64,000 nt of DNA, taken from the NCBI RefSeq assembly GCF_013033355.1, contig NZ_WQDY01000007.1:1-64000 (forward strand), in the 5' to 3' direction. This DNA comes from Ruegeria lacuscaerulensis (GTDB taxonomy: Bacteria; Pseudomonadota; Alphaproteobacteria; Rhodobacterales; Rhodobacteraceae). Positions 16,898 through 25,823 of the stretch are shown here, piece by piece. The translations under genes were made by a program, and so were the position numbers. The first letter of the stretch is position 1; every line of letters begins with the position of its first letter. The notes beneath the pieces were generated by a model. It ran no database searches. It worked only from the letters and a program-made list of their open reading frames with translations, and had not been told where the DNA came from.

Positions 16898-17061
16898 CGC
16901 AACTTTCGCGCTGCTAACAAAATTGTGTGATCGGAGCTGAAGAAATGGCTAGCAAAATCAGACTCAAGCAAATTAAATTGCGCACTGGATATAGGTTTTG
17001 CCGGTTTCCAACCTAAAGCCTCCGCCTGGTTAACAAGTTTCTGTAAGGTTAAGTCGAGCAC

Positions 17062-18087
17062 ATGGTACTTCGCAGTTTTTTCGCTCAGGACAGCTCCAGC
17101 CTGATTGTGACCTCCAGTTCTTCTGGCGGCATCGTAGGCAACTCGATTATCAACAACTCGGATACGCCGGACGGGACCATCTTTTCCTTTTCTGGCGGCG
17201 GCGGGACGACCGTCACGCTGGATGACACCAGCGGCAGCCCGGATATTTTCAACGACGACCAGGCGGGCGGACATATCATTACGGATGGCGGTGGGATTGT
17301 CGCCGACGGTACGCCGGTCGAGTCAGAATCCATTATCGTCCTGCGCGCCCTGGACGGTGATGGCAACCCGGTCGGACCCGAAATCGAGGTCTACGTTTTT
17401 TCGCAAAACGGCGTCACCTCGGACGTTTGGGGATTTGCAACGTCTGCACCACTGGACCCCGGAACATCCTATATCAAGGTTTCAGGATCCAACGCAGGCA
17501 GTTCGGCTTATGACGACTACATCCCCTGTTTTGGCCCAGGCACTCTGATCGCAACATCCGAAGGGGATGTCGATATCGCGCAACTCAGCCGTGGTCAGAA
17601 CATCTGGACCCGCGATGCCGGTTTTCAGCCAATCATGTGGATCGACACGACCACAGTCCCCGGGCGCGGCGCCTTTGCACCTGTTGTGATTGAACAGGGG
17701 GCCATCGGAAACACCAAAAAACTTATTCTGTCACAGCAACATCGGGTTCTGGTCGCTTCGCCCGCGATAAGCATGCTGTTCGGGTCTTCTGAGGTTTTCG
17801 TTGCGGCCAAGCATCTTTGCAGCCTGCCGGGTGTTGAAATCCGCGAGATGGACAGGATCACCTACACGCATTTCATGTTCGACCAGCATCACATCGTTCG
17901 GTCGAACGGAGCGTTGACAGAAAGCTATTTCTTTGGCGAAAGCGCGAAACATGCCTTGTCCTCGGCGCAGCGAGCCGAGATTTTGGCCCTGTTCCCCTCG
18001 CTTGACCACGCAAGGGACGCCTTCCGTCACACCGCAGCCGCGACGATCAACGCCCGTGAAGCAGCAGTTCTAAGCGCGTATATGTGA
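17062..18087 (+). CDS. Hint (hedgehog/intein) domain protein
   Basis: The 341-residue product has two parts. Residues 1-153 are rich in Gly, Ser, Asp and Thr, look beta-rich and match nothing I know. From residue 154 there is a Hint_2-type domain: CFGPGTLIATSEGDV with the nucleophile-position cysteine, then WTRDAGFQPIMWI, LILSQQHRVLV and AAKHL. Hint domains catalyse an N-to-S acyl shift and can self-cleave. Members of this class are common in Rhodobacteraceae and are often secreted by type I or unknown routes. No Sec signal peptide is visible. It lies between two related phosphotransferase genes on the same strand, with gaps of 164 and 111 bp. Confidence 0.8.
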   Translation: MVLRSFFAQDSSSLIVTSSSSGGIVGNSIINNSDTPDGTIFSFSGGGGTTVTLDDTSGSPDIFNDDQAGGHIITDGGGIVADGTPVESESIIVLRALDGDGNPVGPEIEVYVFSQNGVTSDVWGFATSAPLDPGTSYIKVSGSNAGSSAYDDYIPCFGPGTLIATSEGDVDIAQLSRGQNIWTRDAGFQPIMWIDTTTVPGRGAFAPVVIEQGAIGNTKKLILSQQHRVLVASPAISMLFGSSEVFVAAKHLCSLPGVEIREMDRITYTHFMFDQHHIVRSNGALTESYFFGESAKHALSSAQRAEILALFPSLDHARDAFRHTAAATINAREAAVLSAYM

Positions 18088-18198
18088 CCTGACAGGATGC
18101 GGGATGCCGCCAATCCCGGCATTTGCGCAACGCACCCGAACGCTGCATTGTCTGCAAATACGAATGCGGACGATTAATGCGAAGAGAAAAACCTTGGC

Positions 18199-19212
18199 AT
18201 GTGGTGGAACTTTCAGGACTCGACCCTCGACAAAACAGCCTTGAAACTTTGGCCAGGTTTCGCCGCCCAGGCGGGGTTGTCGCGCCATGGCTGGACGCTG
18301 ACCAAACTGTCCCGCCGAGACGATCCGGAAAACTCTCGGATTGTTCTTCGCGCAAAACACAGGTCGGGTTTGTCTTACGCCTACAAGTTCCAGCTTAAAC
18401 CCGAGTCGCAACAGGGGTTTGTCGCCCACCACATGCTCCAGGAACGAGCGTTTCATGCTCTGGGGGAAGACGCCACCCTGACCGCGCCCAAACCTATCCA
18501 GGTGTCACAGGACGCTCAAACAAGCCTCTTTGAATACATAAGGGGTCACACCTTCGCTGAACTCGTCCGCAAGGCTGAGGGTCGGCCTGTCCAACAATTG
18601 GACCTTTTAAAACAAGCCGGGGTCTGGCTGGATGCCTATCACCGCACACAGATCGAAGAGCGCCGCATCTTTCAGCCCAAATACACGGTCTGTTACTATC
18701 AGGAGCTGGAAAAACAGATCACCGCAGGCACTGCAGCCGTACCCGCACGGCAACTGTTTCTCGCCGGTATCCGACGGATCATTGAGCTGGCGCCACAGTT
18801 CGAGGGCCAGCAAACGATTTCGGCAATTCAGCACGGCGACTTTCACCTATCCAATCTGATACGAGACGACCAGCGGACACTCGGGCTTGACTTTTCCAGC
18901 GATCAAATGGCGCCGGTCGGACATGACATTTCAAAAGTCTTGCTGGATTTTACCACCCTGACCCGTTCTGCAAACGAGGTGGCGCCCGGCCGAGTCGTCC
19001 CCGACGATGTCACGTCAGCTTTTTTCGAAGGGTATAAACTGGTCGGTCCAAATGATCCCAGCCTGGCTTTTCTTCTTTATCCACGCGTCTTGTCGACTTT
19101 GGCCCGCGTGCCACAGAAAAAGGCGCTGCGCACTGCGGCTAAGCAAAGAACTCTGCGGCGGCTACGACCCTTTGCGAAAAGGGCTTTTCAGCCGGATCAC
19201 TTTACCAATTGA
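18199..19212 (+). CDS. APH-fold phosphotransferase (kinase-like), second copy
   Basis: The 337-residue product has the catalytic loop HGDFHLSNLI near residue 214 and the metal-binding GLDFS near residue 230. The N-lobe has AYKFQLKPESQQG, whose lysine could bind ATP. It is a diverged paralog of the gene at 15926-16897 with the same order of motifs. The C-terminal 30 residues are strongly basic (RTAAKQRTLRRLRPFAKRAF), a possible nucleic-acid or membrane contact that the first copy lacks. Start ATG at 18199 has only a weak ribosome binding site. The substrate is unknown. Confidence 0.75.
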   Translation: MWWNFQDSTLDKTALKLWPGFAAQAGLSRHGWTLTKLSRRDDPENSRIVLRAKHRSGLSYAYKFQLKPESQQGFVAHHMLQERAFHALGEDATLTAPKPIQVSQDAQTSLFEYIRGHTFAELVRKAEGRPVQQLDLLKQAGVWLDAYHRTQIEERRIFQPKYTVCYYQELEKQITAGTAAVPARQLFLAGIRRIIELAPQFEGQQTISAIQHGDFHLSNLIRDDQRTLGLDFSSDQMAPVGHDISKVLLDFTTLTRSANEVAPGRVVPDDVTSAFFEGYKLVGPNDPSLAFLLYPRVLSTLARVPQKKALRTAAKQRTLRRLRPFAKRAFQPDHFTN

Positions 19213-19214
19213 CA

Positions 19215-19248
19215 CAAAAAATCCCGGGCAGTTCTCACCACCCGGGAT
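19215..19248 (-). terminator. Rho-independent terminator of rplKA
   Basis: A perfect 8-bp stem, ATCCCGGG (19221-19228) with CCCGGGAT (19241-19248), is followed on the minus strand by six T. It lies 28 bp after the rplA stop and separates rplKA from rplJL. On the plus strand the tail is poor in T, so it is a weaker terminator for the phosphotransferase gene. Confidence 0.85.
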
Positions 19249-19275
19249 CAATTCTTTGTAGTCGTGCGTCAGGGC

Positions 19276-19974
19276 TTATTCGCCCGCCGCAGCCGCCACA
19301 TCCAGAGTCACGCCTGGGCCCATGGTCGAGCTCAGCGCGATTTTCTTCATGTAGGTGCCTTTTGCGCCCGACGGCTTGGCTTTGGCCACAGCCGAAACGA
19401 ATGCGCGCACGTTTTCGGCCAGCTTAGCTTCGTCGAACGACGCTTTGCCAACGCCAGCGTGCACAACGCCGCCTTTTTCCGCCTTGAACTGAACTTCACC
19501 GCCCTTGGCGGCTTCCACGGCTGCTTTGACGTCCATGGTCACGGTGCCAACCTTGGGGTTCGGCATCAGGTTGCGGGGGCCCAGAACCTTACCCAGACGG
19601 CCAACGATGGGCATCATGTCCGGGGTGGCAATGCAGCGATCGAATTCGATGGTGCCGCCCTGAATGGTTTCCATCAGGTCCTCTGCGCCAACGATATCCG
19701 CGCCTGCTTCTTTCGCTTCGTCAGCCTTGGGGCCACGAGCGAATACCGCAACGCGCATCGCTTTACCGGTGCCGTTGGGCAGGCCAACAACGCCGCGAAC
19801 CATCTGGTCAGCGTGACGGGTGTCAACGCCCAGGTTCATCGCGATTTCGATGGTCTCGTCGAATTTCGAGGTTGCGTTGGCTTTGACCAGGGCAACTGCG
19901 TCTTCGATCGACAGATTTTCCTTGCCGGCGACAGCTTCGCGCGCAGCGCGGGTGCGTTTACCAAGTTTTGCCAT
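19276..19974 (-). CDS. rplA: 50S ribosomal protein L1
   Basis: The 232-residue product starts [20 protein letters not shown] and has the L1 signatures [12 protein letters not shown] near residue 67 and [14 protein letters not shown] near residue 131. L1 binds the mobile stalk of 23S rRNA and in many bacteria represses its own mRNA. It starts 1 bp after the rplK stop, so the two are translationally close. It ends at a terminator. Confidence 0.98.
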   Translation of the reverse strand: MAKLGKRTRAAREAVAGKENLSIEDAVALVKANATSKFDETIEIAMNLGVDTRHADQMVRGVVGLPNGTGKAMRVAVFARGPKADEAKEAGADIVGAEDLMETIQGGTIEFDRCIATPDMMPIVGRLGKVLGPRNLMPNPKVGTVTMDVKAAVEAAKGGEVQFKAEKGGVVHAGVGKASFDEAKLAENVRAFVSAVAKAKPSGAKGTYMKKIALSSTMGPGVTLDVAAAAGE

Positions 19975-19975
19975 C

Positions 19976-20425
19976 TTACTTCACCTCGATGCCCATAGAG
20001 CGGGCCGAGCCCAGGATGATCTGCATTGCGCCTTCGACGTCGTTGGCGTTCAGATCTTTCATTTTGGCTTCGGCGATTTCACGAACCTGCTTCGAGGTCA
20101 CGGTTGCCACGGTCTCACGACCTGGGTTTTCCGCGCCACGGGGGCGGTTACGCTTGCCAACCGGCTTCAGACCAGCTGCTTTTTTCAGGTAATAAGACGC
20201 GGGCGGCGTCTTGATGTCCATGGTGAAGGACTTGTCCTGATAATAAGTGATCACGGTGGGGCATGGGGCGCCGGGCTCCATGTCTGCAGTCTTGGCATTG
20301 AACGCCTTGCAGAATTCCATGATGTTGATGCCGCGCTGACCCAGCGCCGGACCAACTGGCGGCGACGGGTTCGCCTGACCTGCAGGAACCTGCAGTTTCA
20401 TTGTACCAGCAAGCTTCTTGGCCAT
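19976..20425 (-). CDS. rplK: 50S ribosomal protein L11
   Basis: The 149-residue product starts [20 protein letters not shown] and carries the conserved [22 protein letters not shown] segment in two adjoining parts. L11 shapes the GTPase-associated centre of 23S rRNA and is needed for RelA activation in E. coli. It is normally preceded directly by nusG. Here a pair of plus-strand genes separates the two, and rplK has its own promoter candidate. Confidence 0.98.
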   Translation of the reverse strand: MAKKLAGTMKLQVPAGQANPSPPVGPALGQRGINIMEFCKAFNAKTADMEPGAPCPTVITYYQDKSFTMDIKTPPASYYLKKAAGLKPVGKRNRPRGAENPGRETVATVTSKQVREIAEAKMKDLNANDVEGAMQIILGSARSMGIEVK

Positions 20426-20735
20426 TTGGTTTTCCTTTCAACGTAGGTGAAACGCGTTCCACCCGGTTTATGTTGCGTGGTCCGATCCGGGATCGCGATC
20501 CCAGCAACCTCCCACGAGAGAATCTCGCCCGAAGACGATAGAGGCGGCATTTACAGGGGAACGATGGGGTTGGCAAGTAGATGTCACCTTATTCCCAATT
20601 GACCCTTTTTGTCTTGGTCCGACCTCAGTGTCAGTTAGAAAAGCCAAACAGAATAATTTACTTGAATACATAAGTTGCGCCAGAGAACAAGACGGGTATC
20701 TTGGAACTGCTTGATTGCAAAAGAGGTGATCGGGG
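20426..20735. other. Divergent intergenic region rplK / exported protein pair
   Basis: These 310 bp contain no gene I can support. The minus-strand rplK promoter candidate lies at 20548-20576. The plus-strand part is AT-richer (20625-20710) and precedes the exported protein gene, but no clear -35/-10 pair is visible there. Confidence 0.5.
20548..20576 (-). promoter_or_regulatory. Candidate promoter of rplKA
   Basis: The minus strand has -35 TTGCCA (20571-20576), a 17-bp spacer and -10 TAAATG (20548-20553). Predicted transcription starts about 115 bp before rplK. The ffs promoter in this window has the same -35 hexamer. Confidence 0.45.
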
Positions 20736-21596
20736 ATGGCATCATCTCGGCTGAACAAGGGGCTACTGATCTGCGTTTTCCTAGCGATGCTGCCGGGATG
20801 TGGCAGCAAGGCTCAGGATCAGGACGCCGCGTCCGAGACTACCGGCCAATCCAACGGGTCCAACAGTCCCGCGTCAACCGTCACGACGGGGATTGATCCT
20901 GCCAACTATGCCGGTCGGTTTCAGATAAAACTGACCAAGGAAGTTCCCCTGCGCGACATTCCCGTTCCTTTCACGGTTTACAGTGGCCTTGAAGAAGCCA
21001 GCCCCACAAGGTTGCAAATAAGGGCGTTCATGGACTTGCGCGGATTACAGGAAAAGGCGCCGCAGATTCTGACTGGCCCTCTGGAAGAAAGCTGCAAACG
21101 TCAGATCTATCTTGAGGTCCGCGATGTCACTGCCATAGGCGATACTGTAAAGGTCGAGGGTTCGGCCCGCGCTCAATTTACCAGGTGCAACCGGCGTGAA
21201 GAAGCTGGCATTCGTTATTTTGGCGCTACAGTCGATGCCGTTGCTGTCGCCAAGGCGGAAGTTAAAGGCCAGTGCCTGACATTCAGTATCGAAAATGTTG
21301 ACCTCAACCCGCGTGGCTTTATCGGCGCCGTCAGCAATCTTTTTGGTTTGACCAACCGCATCAACGAAGCCGTGCTAGAAAAGGGTGGAGAGTTTTTGGC
21401 CGCAAACCCGGTCTGCCCGCCACTGCCCGAAGAATTCGCAGTTCTCGACCCAATCTACGAATCCGGCGGCACACGCGAAATTGCTCCGGGCGGGATGGGA
21501 GCCGCAGTTGTCGGATCGGCTGATGTCAGCGCCGAGACAATCGTCAAAGTCCTTGCGGGCCTAAAAGCGCTTGGTGTTTTGGAGTTTGCTGAATGA
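20736..21596 (+). CDS. Putative lipoprotein, paralog of the next gene
   Basis: The 286-residue product has a type II signal peptide: MASSRLNKGLLICVFLAM followed by the lipobox LPGC, so Cys-22 would be lipidated. After a Ser/Thr/Asn-rich linker to about residue 50 comes a domain of about 230 residues with no family I recognise. Distinctive motifs are PTRLQIRAFMDLRGLQ near 88, paired cysteines near 117 and 145, and LDPIYESGGTREIAPGGMG near 232. The next gene repeats this plan. The start has GAGGTGA 7 nt upstream. The two genes overlap by 4 bp (ATGA), so they are likely made together. It probably sits at the outer or inner membrane facing the periplasm. Confidence 0.75.
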   Translation: MASSRLNKGLLICVFLAMLPGCGSKAQDQDAASETTGQSNGSNSPASTVTTGIDPANYAGRFQIKLTKEVPLRDIPVPFTVYSGLEEASPTRLQIRAFMDLRGLQEKAPQILTGPLEESCKRQIYLEVRDVTAIGDTVKVEGSARAQFTRCNRREEAGIRYFGATVDAVAVAKAEVKGQCLTFSIENVDLNPRGFIGAVSNLFGLTNRINEAVLEKGGEFLAANPVCPPLPEEFAVLDPIYESGGTREIAPGGMGAAVVGSADVSAETIVKVLAGLKALGVLEFAE

Positions 21597-22357
21597 GACA
21601 TTGGTTCATGATCTTGGTCTTGGCGGCAGCAGTTCCCGGCGTTCGCGCTCCTAGCGCTCAGCAGGTGAACTTTCTGATCGACGCTACCTTACCGGTGCGC
21701 GAAACAAAGCTCCCCTACACGCTGGACATGAAAATCACTGCCGCTGCCCCTACACGGATCGGGGTAAACGCCCTTCTCGATCTCCGAGAGATACAAAAAA
21801 CAGTGCCAGAGCAGTTGGCTGACAACGCGATCATCGACAATTGCGGCCTGCAGGCCCGGCTGGATGACTTAAGCCTCAAAGCCCAAGACGACGCGATTGA
21901 CTTGAATGGAGATGTAACCATCACAATCTTCGAATGCAGTCGAACCAGCGAGCGCGACTTTCAGCGGGGCGAACAAAAAAGAGCCATCCTGGCGAATATG
22001 TCCACCGCGGCGACCGTCGAGCTGCGCGACAATTGTGCTTATTTCAAACTCATTGATCTTACACTTACGGCCCCTGAAGAACAGCGCGAGCAACTTCTGA
22101 AGGACGACACTCTGGACTCTGTTAAGGAATTGATGCTGGCCGCTGTGGACCTTGTTTTGAACGAAACCCCATTGTGTCCGGAATTACCAGCAGAACTCGC
22201 TTCACTCGATCCGGTTTACGACAATGGCGGCCCGAAAGAAATCGGAGAAGGCGGGCTGGGTGTCTTTCTTGACGGATCGGTGGATTTCAGCCCGTCGACA
22301 ATCCTCGACATTCTGACAGCCCTTCAACAAAATGAACTGATCCCCGGACCGCCATAG
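21593..22357 (+). CDS. Putative periplasmic protein, paralog of the upstream lipoprotein
   Basis: The 254-residue product begins MRHWFMILVLAAAVPGVRAPSAQ, a Sec signal peptide with no lipobox. The mature part mirrors the upstream lipoprotein: PTRIGVNALLDLREIQ, cysteines near residues 84 and 115, TPLCPELP, and LDPVYDNGGPKEIGEGGLG near the C-terminus. Translation starts within the upstream stop (4-bp overlap). The pair is therefore a tandem duplication in which one copy is lipid-anchored and one is soluble, which suggests a periplasmic complex. No function is known to me. Confidence 0.75.
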   Translation: MRHWFMILVLAAAVPGVRAPSAQQVNFLIDATLPVRETKLPYTLDMKITAAAPTRIGVNALLDLREIQKTVPEQLADNAIIDNCGLQARLDDLSLKAQDDAIDLNGDVTITIFECSRTSERDFQRGEQKRAILANMSTAATVELRDNCAYFKLIDLTLTAPEEQREQLLKDDTLDSVKELMLAAVDLVLNETPLCPELPAELASLDPVYDNGGPKEIGEGGLGVFLDGSVDFSPSTILDILTALQQNELIPGPP

Positions 22358-22427
22358 CTACACAGTTCTTTCCCTGCCACCGAAGTAGCCTGCCCCTTGC
22401 CTCCGGCTGCTAGAACTGGTTTGAAAC

Positions 22428-22460
22428 AAAAAAACGCCGCGTTGCTCAAGGCATCGCGGC
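22428..22460 (-). terminator. Rho-independent terminator of secE-nusG
   Basis: GCCGCG (22436-22441) pairs with CGCGGC (22455-22460). On the minus strand the stem is followed by G and seven T. It lies 26 bp after nusG and shows that nusG is not transcribed into rplK. Confidence 0.8.
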
Positions 22461-22485
22461 ACTTCGAATCTCGCAGCAGGTTAAG

Positions 22486-23019
22486 TCAGCTCTGCTTGGT
22501 CACCTGCGTAAAGTCCAGCTCGACCGGGGTTTCGCGACCGAAGATCGAAACCGAAACCTTCAGCTTCTGATTCTCGTCGTCCACGCCTTCGACCATGCCG
22601 TCGAAATCCTCGAACGGGCCGTCGTTGACCTTGACCTTCTCGCCGACCTCGAAGGAGATCATCAGCTTGGGCGCTTCTTCGCCTTCCTGAACGCGGTTGA
22701 GGATCTGGTTCACCTCGGCATCACGCATCGGCATCGGACGGCCTTGCGGGCCCAGGAAGCCGGTGACGCGGTTGATCGAGTTCACAAGGTGGTAGCCCTG
22801 ATCCGACATCTCCATATGCACCAGCACATAGCCGGGCATGAAACGGCGTTCGGTGGTGACCTTTTTGCCCCGGCGCACTTCGATCACCTCTTCGGTGGGC
22901 ACCAGCACTTCGTCGATATCGTCCTCAAGGCCGTGCTCTGCCACCGACGTGCGGATCTGTTCTGCGATCTTCTTTTCGAAATTCGAAAGAACGCTGACCG
23001 AGTACCACCGTTTCGCCAT
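22486..23019 (-). CDS. nusG: Transcription termination/antitermination protein NusG
   Basis: The 177-residue product has the NGN domain ([34 protein letters not shown]) and a C-terminal KOW domain ([19 protein letters not shown] near residue 124). NusG binds the RNA polymerase clamp and couples to Rho or ribosomal S10. It follows secE with a 194-bp gap that holds no gene. It ends at its own terminator rather than running into rplK, as it does in many bacteria. Confidence 0.97.
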   Translation of the reverse strand: MAKRWYSVSVLSNFEKKIAEQIRTSVAEHGLEDDIDEVLVPTEEVIEVRRGKKVTTERRFMPGYVLVHMEMSDQGYHLVNSINRVTGFLGPQGRPMPMRDAEVNQILNRVQEGEEAPKLMISFEVGEKVKVNDGPFEDFDGMVEGVDDENQKLKVSVSIFGRETPVELDFTQVTKQS

Positions 23020-23213
23020 GAACCTGTCGTCCTTGTTTTTCTAAGGCAGCGGCAACGCGTGCCCGTGATTGAAATTCCATTACGTTACCCGGAATAAAAA
23101 GCGGCGCGCGGTCCGAATCGCCGCACGCCCATTCCGAATAGTTCCGCGTGACCTACAAGGACATCGCGTGCTGTGCAAGGGGGAAGCGGTGTTTCCACCC
23201 TGCCCGCGCGGGT

Positions 23214-23411
23214 TTAGCCGAACATGCCCAGGATCAGTTGCAGACCGCCACGAATGCCCAGATCGACCAGCGCAAAGAACACAGCGGTAAGGGCCGCCAT
23301 GATGAACACCATGACCGTGGTCAGCAGAACCTCGCGACGCGTCGGCCAGACGACCTTTGCAACTTCGGCGCGGACTTGCTGAATGAACTGGATCGGATTC
23401 ATGGTAGCCAT
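23214..23411 (-). CDS. secE: Preprotein translocase subunit SecE
   Basis: The 65-residue product has the single-TM bacterial SecE layout: a short amphipathic N-terminus with the hallmark VAKVVWPTRREVLLTT, then one membrane helix (VMVFIMAALTAVFFALVDLG). It stabilises SecY in the Sec channel. The usual secE-nusG order is kept. No tRNA-Trp gene is visible upstream. Confidence 0.95.
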   Translation of the reverse strand: MATMNPIQFIQQVRAEVAKVVWPTRREVLLTTVMVFIMAALTAVFFALVDLGIRGGLQLILGMFG

Positions 23412-23479
23412 TTGGCGGTGTTCTCTCTGCTAGCGGATGGGCCGGACATAACCGGGCATTGCGGCAATTTCAAGGGCTG

Positions 23480-23638
23480 TCAGGGCTTGGGCTTGTCGTC
23501 CCATTCATCGCTAAGGATGCGCCGCGCGTCGCCCTCGGGATCGTCATACTGGTTCGAGCGGACAGTATAGACAAACGCCACCAGCCCAACCCCTCCCAGA
23601 AACAGGGAAATCGGTATCAGATAGGCCAGAACTTCCAT
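23480..23638 (-). CDS. ccoS: cbb3 oxidase maturation protein CcoS
   Basis: This short gene encodes 52 residues starting MEVLAYLIPISLFLGGVGLV. It has one N-terminal membrane helix, the typical TVRSNQYDDPEGDARRIL motif and an acidic tail. CcoS is needed for cofactor insertion into cbb3 oxidase. It starts 4 bp after the ccoI stop and closes the ccoGHIS operon. Confidence 0.95.
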   Translation of the reverse strand: MEVLAYLIPISLFLGGVGLVAFVYTVRSNQYDDPEGDARRILSDEWDDKPKP

Positions 23639-23642
23639 CGCT

Positions 23643-25817
23643 TTACCTTACCCGCAATGCGTTCAAAGACACGGTGATAGACGATGTCGACATCGCCAGT
23701 GCCGCAATCAGCGGCGTAGCCAGACCAACCACAGCCAACGGCACTGCGATGATATTATAGACGGTGGCGATGCGAAAGTTTTCGCGAATCCGTTTGGTTG
23801 CTTTGACTGCGGTGTCGCAGGCGTCGGCGATGGGTGACAGATCATTCCCCAGAAGCACAATGTCCGAGGCCACCCGCGCCGCATCCAGCGCCGAGGCCGG
23901 TGAGATCGACACATGCGCCGCCGCCAGCGCCGCCGTGTCGTTCAGCCCGTCGCCCACCATCAGCACGTGATGGCCCTGATCGCGCAGAGCCTCAACATGC
24001 GTGGCCTTGTCCTGCGGCAGGGCCTGCGCAATCCAGTTCTGAATCCCCAGCTTGCCCGCCAGCGCCTGAACCGCGCCTTGCGTATCGCCCGAGATCAGGA
24101 TGACCTCTTTACCCGCATCACGCAGCGCCTGCACCGCCTCCACCGCGCCGGGGCGCAGAGCGTCCGAGAACAGGAATGCCGACGGCGCTTGCCCGGCGAT
24201 GGCCAGCCATGCGGCGGTTTGATCGCCTTCTTCTGCGCCGGTCCATGCCGCCCGGCCCAAACGCACGCGTTGGCCACGATAGGTACCCTCAGTACCGTAG
24301 CCCGGAACCTCTGTGACCTCTTTCAGCGTGGCAGGCTTGATCCCTGCCTCGCGAGCGGCCTTGGTCAAAGCAACCGACAACGGGTGCGAGGACGCTTCGG
24401 CCAGTGCCAGCGCGACCTCAAGGTCGGATCTCGAATGATCGCCCAGATTGGTCAGTTCCGGAGTGCCAGAGGTCAGCGTGCCGGTCTTGTCGAAAACAAC
24501 CGTATCAACCTCGGCCAGACGTTCCAGCGCGGTGGAGTGTTTGATCAGCATCCCTTTGCGGAACAACCGCCCCGAGGCCGCCGTGGTCACCGCAGGAACC
24601 GCCAGCCCCAGCGCACATGGGCAGGTGATGATCAGCACGGCGGCGGCGATGTTCAGCGCGGTGCGGATATCGCCGGAATAGATATACCACCCTACAAAGC
24701 TGAGCGCCGACAGGATATGAACCCCCGGCGCATAAAGCTTGGCGGCCTTGTCGGCCAGCGAAGTATAGCGCGAGCGCCCCGATTCAGCGATGGCCACCAG
24801 ATCGGCCATACGGTGCAGAGAAGTGTCCTCACCCACCGCCGTCGCGCGGATGGTCAGAGGGCCGGTCAGGTTGACCTCACCGGCGCTGACAGTCGTACCT
24901 GCCTCGGCAAAGACCGGCAGGGTTTCTCCGGTCAGCAGCGACCGGTCGAGCTCCGATTGACCCGAGACAATCTCGCCATCCACGGGCATCCGCCCGCCGG
25001 GGCGGATCAAGATCAGGTCGCCTACGCTCAGCGTGGCAACGGCGACCTCTTCCTCGATGCCATCCACGACCCGAATGGCGCGGGGGACTTCCAGCGCGGT
25101 CAGCTCCTCGGCCGCAGATCGAGCAGCAGCGCGAGTGCGATAATCCAGATAGCGACCGGCCAGCAAAAAGAAGGTCAGCGTCAGGGCGGCGTCGAAATAG
25201 GCATGTTCACCGCTCAGCGCAGTTTCCCACAGCGATGTGACCAGCGCCAACAGGATCGCCAGTACGATTGGCACATCCATATTCAGACGACGCACGCGCA
25301 AGGCCGACCACGCATTCGCAAAGAAGGGCTGCGCAGAGAAAGCAATCGCAGGCAGCGCAATCGCCGCCGAAATCCAGTGGAACATGTCCCGCGTTGCATC
25401 CGCTGCCCCGGACCAGACCGAGACCGACAGCAGCATCACGTTCATCGAGGCAAACCCGGCCACCGCCAGCCGCATAAGCAGATTACGCCCCGCCTTGTCA
25501 GCCTGCGTGGCGGACAGGGCGCCGGGGTCCAGCTCATGCGCCTCAAAACCCGCGTTTTCCAGCACCGGGATCAGATCGGCAGCACGCAGATCGGGCGCGG
25601 CTTTGATCATGGCGCGTTTCAGGGTCAGGTTGACGCGCGCATCCTCGACGCCGGGCGTGGCGTTCAGCGCGCGCTCGACCGTCGAGATACAAGCCGAGCA
25701 ATGGATACCTGGCAACGACAGCGCAATCTGTACGTCCTGAGGGATCGGCCGTGCGGGTTCTGCTGGGGCTGCGACACAACCCGGACAAGCCGCCGTACCG
25801 GAACTCATCTGCGCCAC
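23643..25817 (-). CDS. ccoI: Copper-translocating P1B-type ATPase CcoI
   Basis: This 724-residue P-type ATPase has a Cys-rich N-terminus (ACPGC), a heavy-metal-associated domain with GIHCSAC near residue 37, the membrane CPC motif (ITCPCALGLA near 400) and the phosphorylation site DKTGT near 442. The hinge GDGLNDTAAL lies near residue 635. Family members in cco clusters export Cu(I) to the periplasm for assembly of the CuB centre. It lies between ccoH (6-bp gap) and ccoS (4-bp gap). Confidence 0.96.
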   Translation of the reverse strand: MAQMSSGTAACPGCVAAPAEPARPIPQDVQIALSLPGIHCSACISTVERALNATPGVEDARVNLTLKRAMIKAAPDLRAADLIPVLENAGFEAHELDPGALSATQADKAGRNLLMRLAVAGFASMNVMLLSVSVWSGAADATRDMFHWISAAIALPAIAFSAQPFFANAWSALRVRRLNMDVPIVLAILLALVTSLWETALSGEHAYFDAALTLTFFLLAGRYLDYRTRAAARSAAEELTALEVPRAIRVVDGIEEEVAVATLSVGDLILIRPGGRMPVDGEIVSGQSELDRSLLTGETLPVFAEAGTTVSAGEVNLTGPLTIRATAVGEDTSLHRMADLVAIAESGRSRYTSLADKAAKLYAPGVHILSALSFVGWYIYSGDIRTALNIAAAVLIITCPCALGLAVPAVTTAASGRLFRKGMLIKHSTALERLAEVDTVVFDKTGTLTSGTPELTNLGDHSRSDLEVALALAEASSHPLSVALTKAAREAGIKPATLKEVTEVPGYGTEGTYRGQRVRLGRAAWTGAEEGDQTAAWLAIAGQAPSAFLFSDALRPGAVEAVQALRDAGKEVILISGDTQGAVQALAGKLGIQNWIAQALPQDKATHVEALRDQGHHVLMVGDGLNDTAALAAAHVSISPASALDAARVASDIVLLGNDLSPIADACDTAVKATKRIRENFRIATVYNIIAVPLAVVGLATPLIAALAMSTSSITVSLNALRVR

Positions 25818-25823
25818 AGTCCC

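Noticed and set aside
16945-17016. 23-codon frame between the first kinase and the Hint gene (MASKIRLKQIKLRTGYRF...)
   Set aside because: Too short, with only a weak upstream GAAGAA and no conserved features; probably chance.
23020-23213. Possible tRNA or small gene in the 194-bp secE-nusG gap
   Set aside because: No cloverleaf, TTCRANNC-type T-loop or supported frame is visible.
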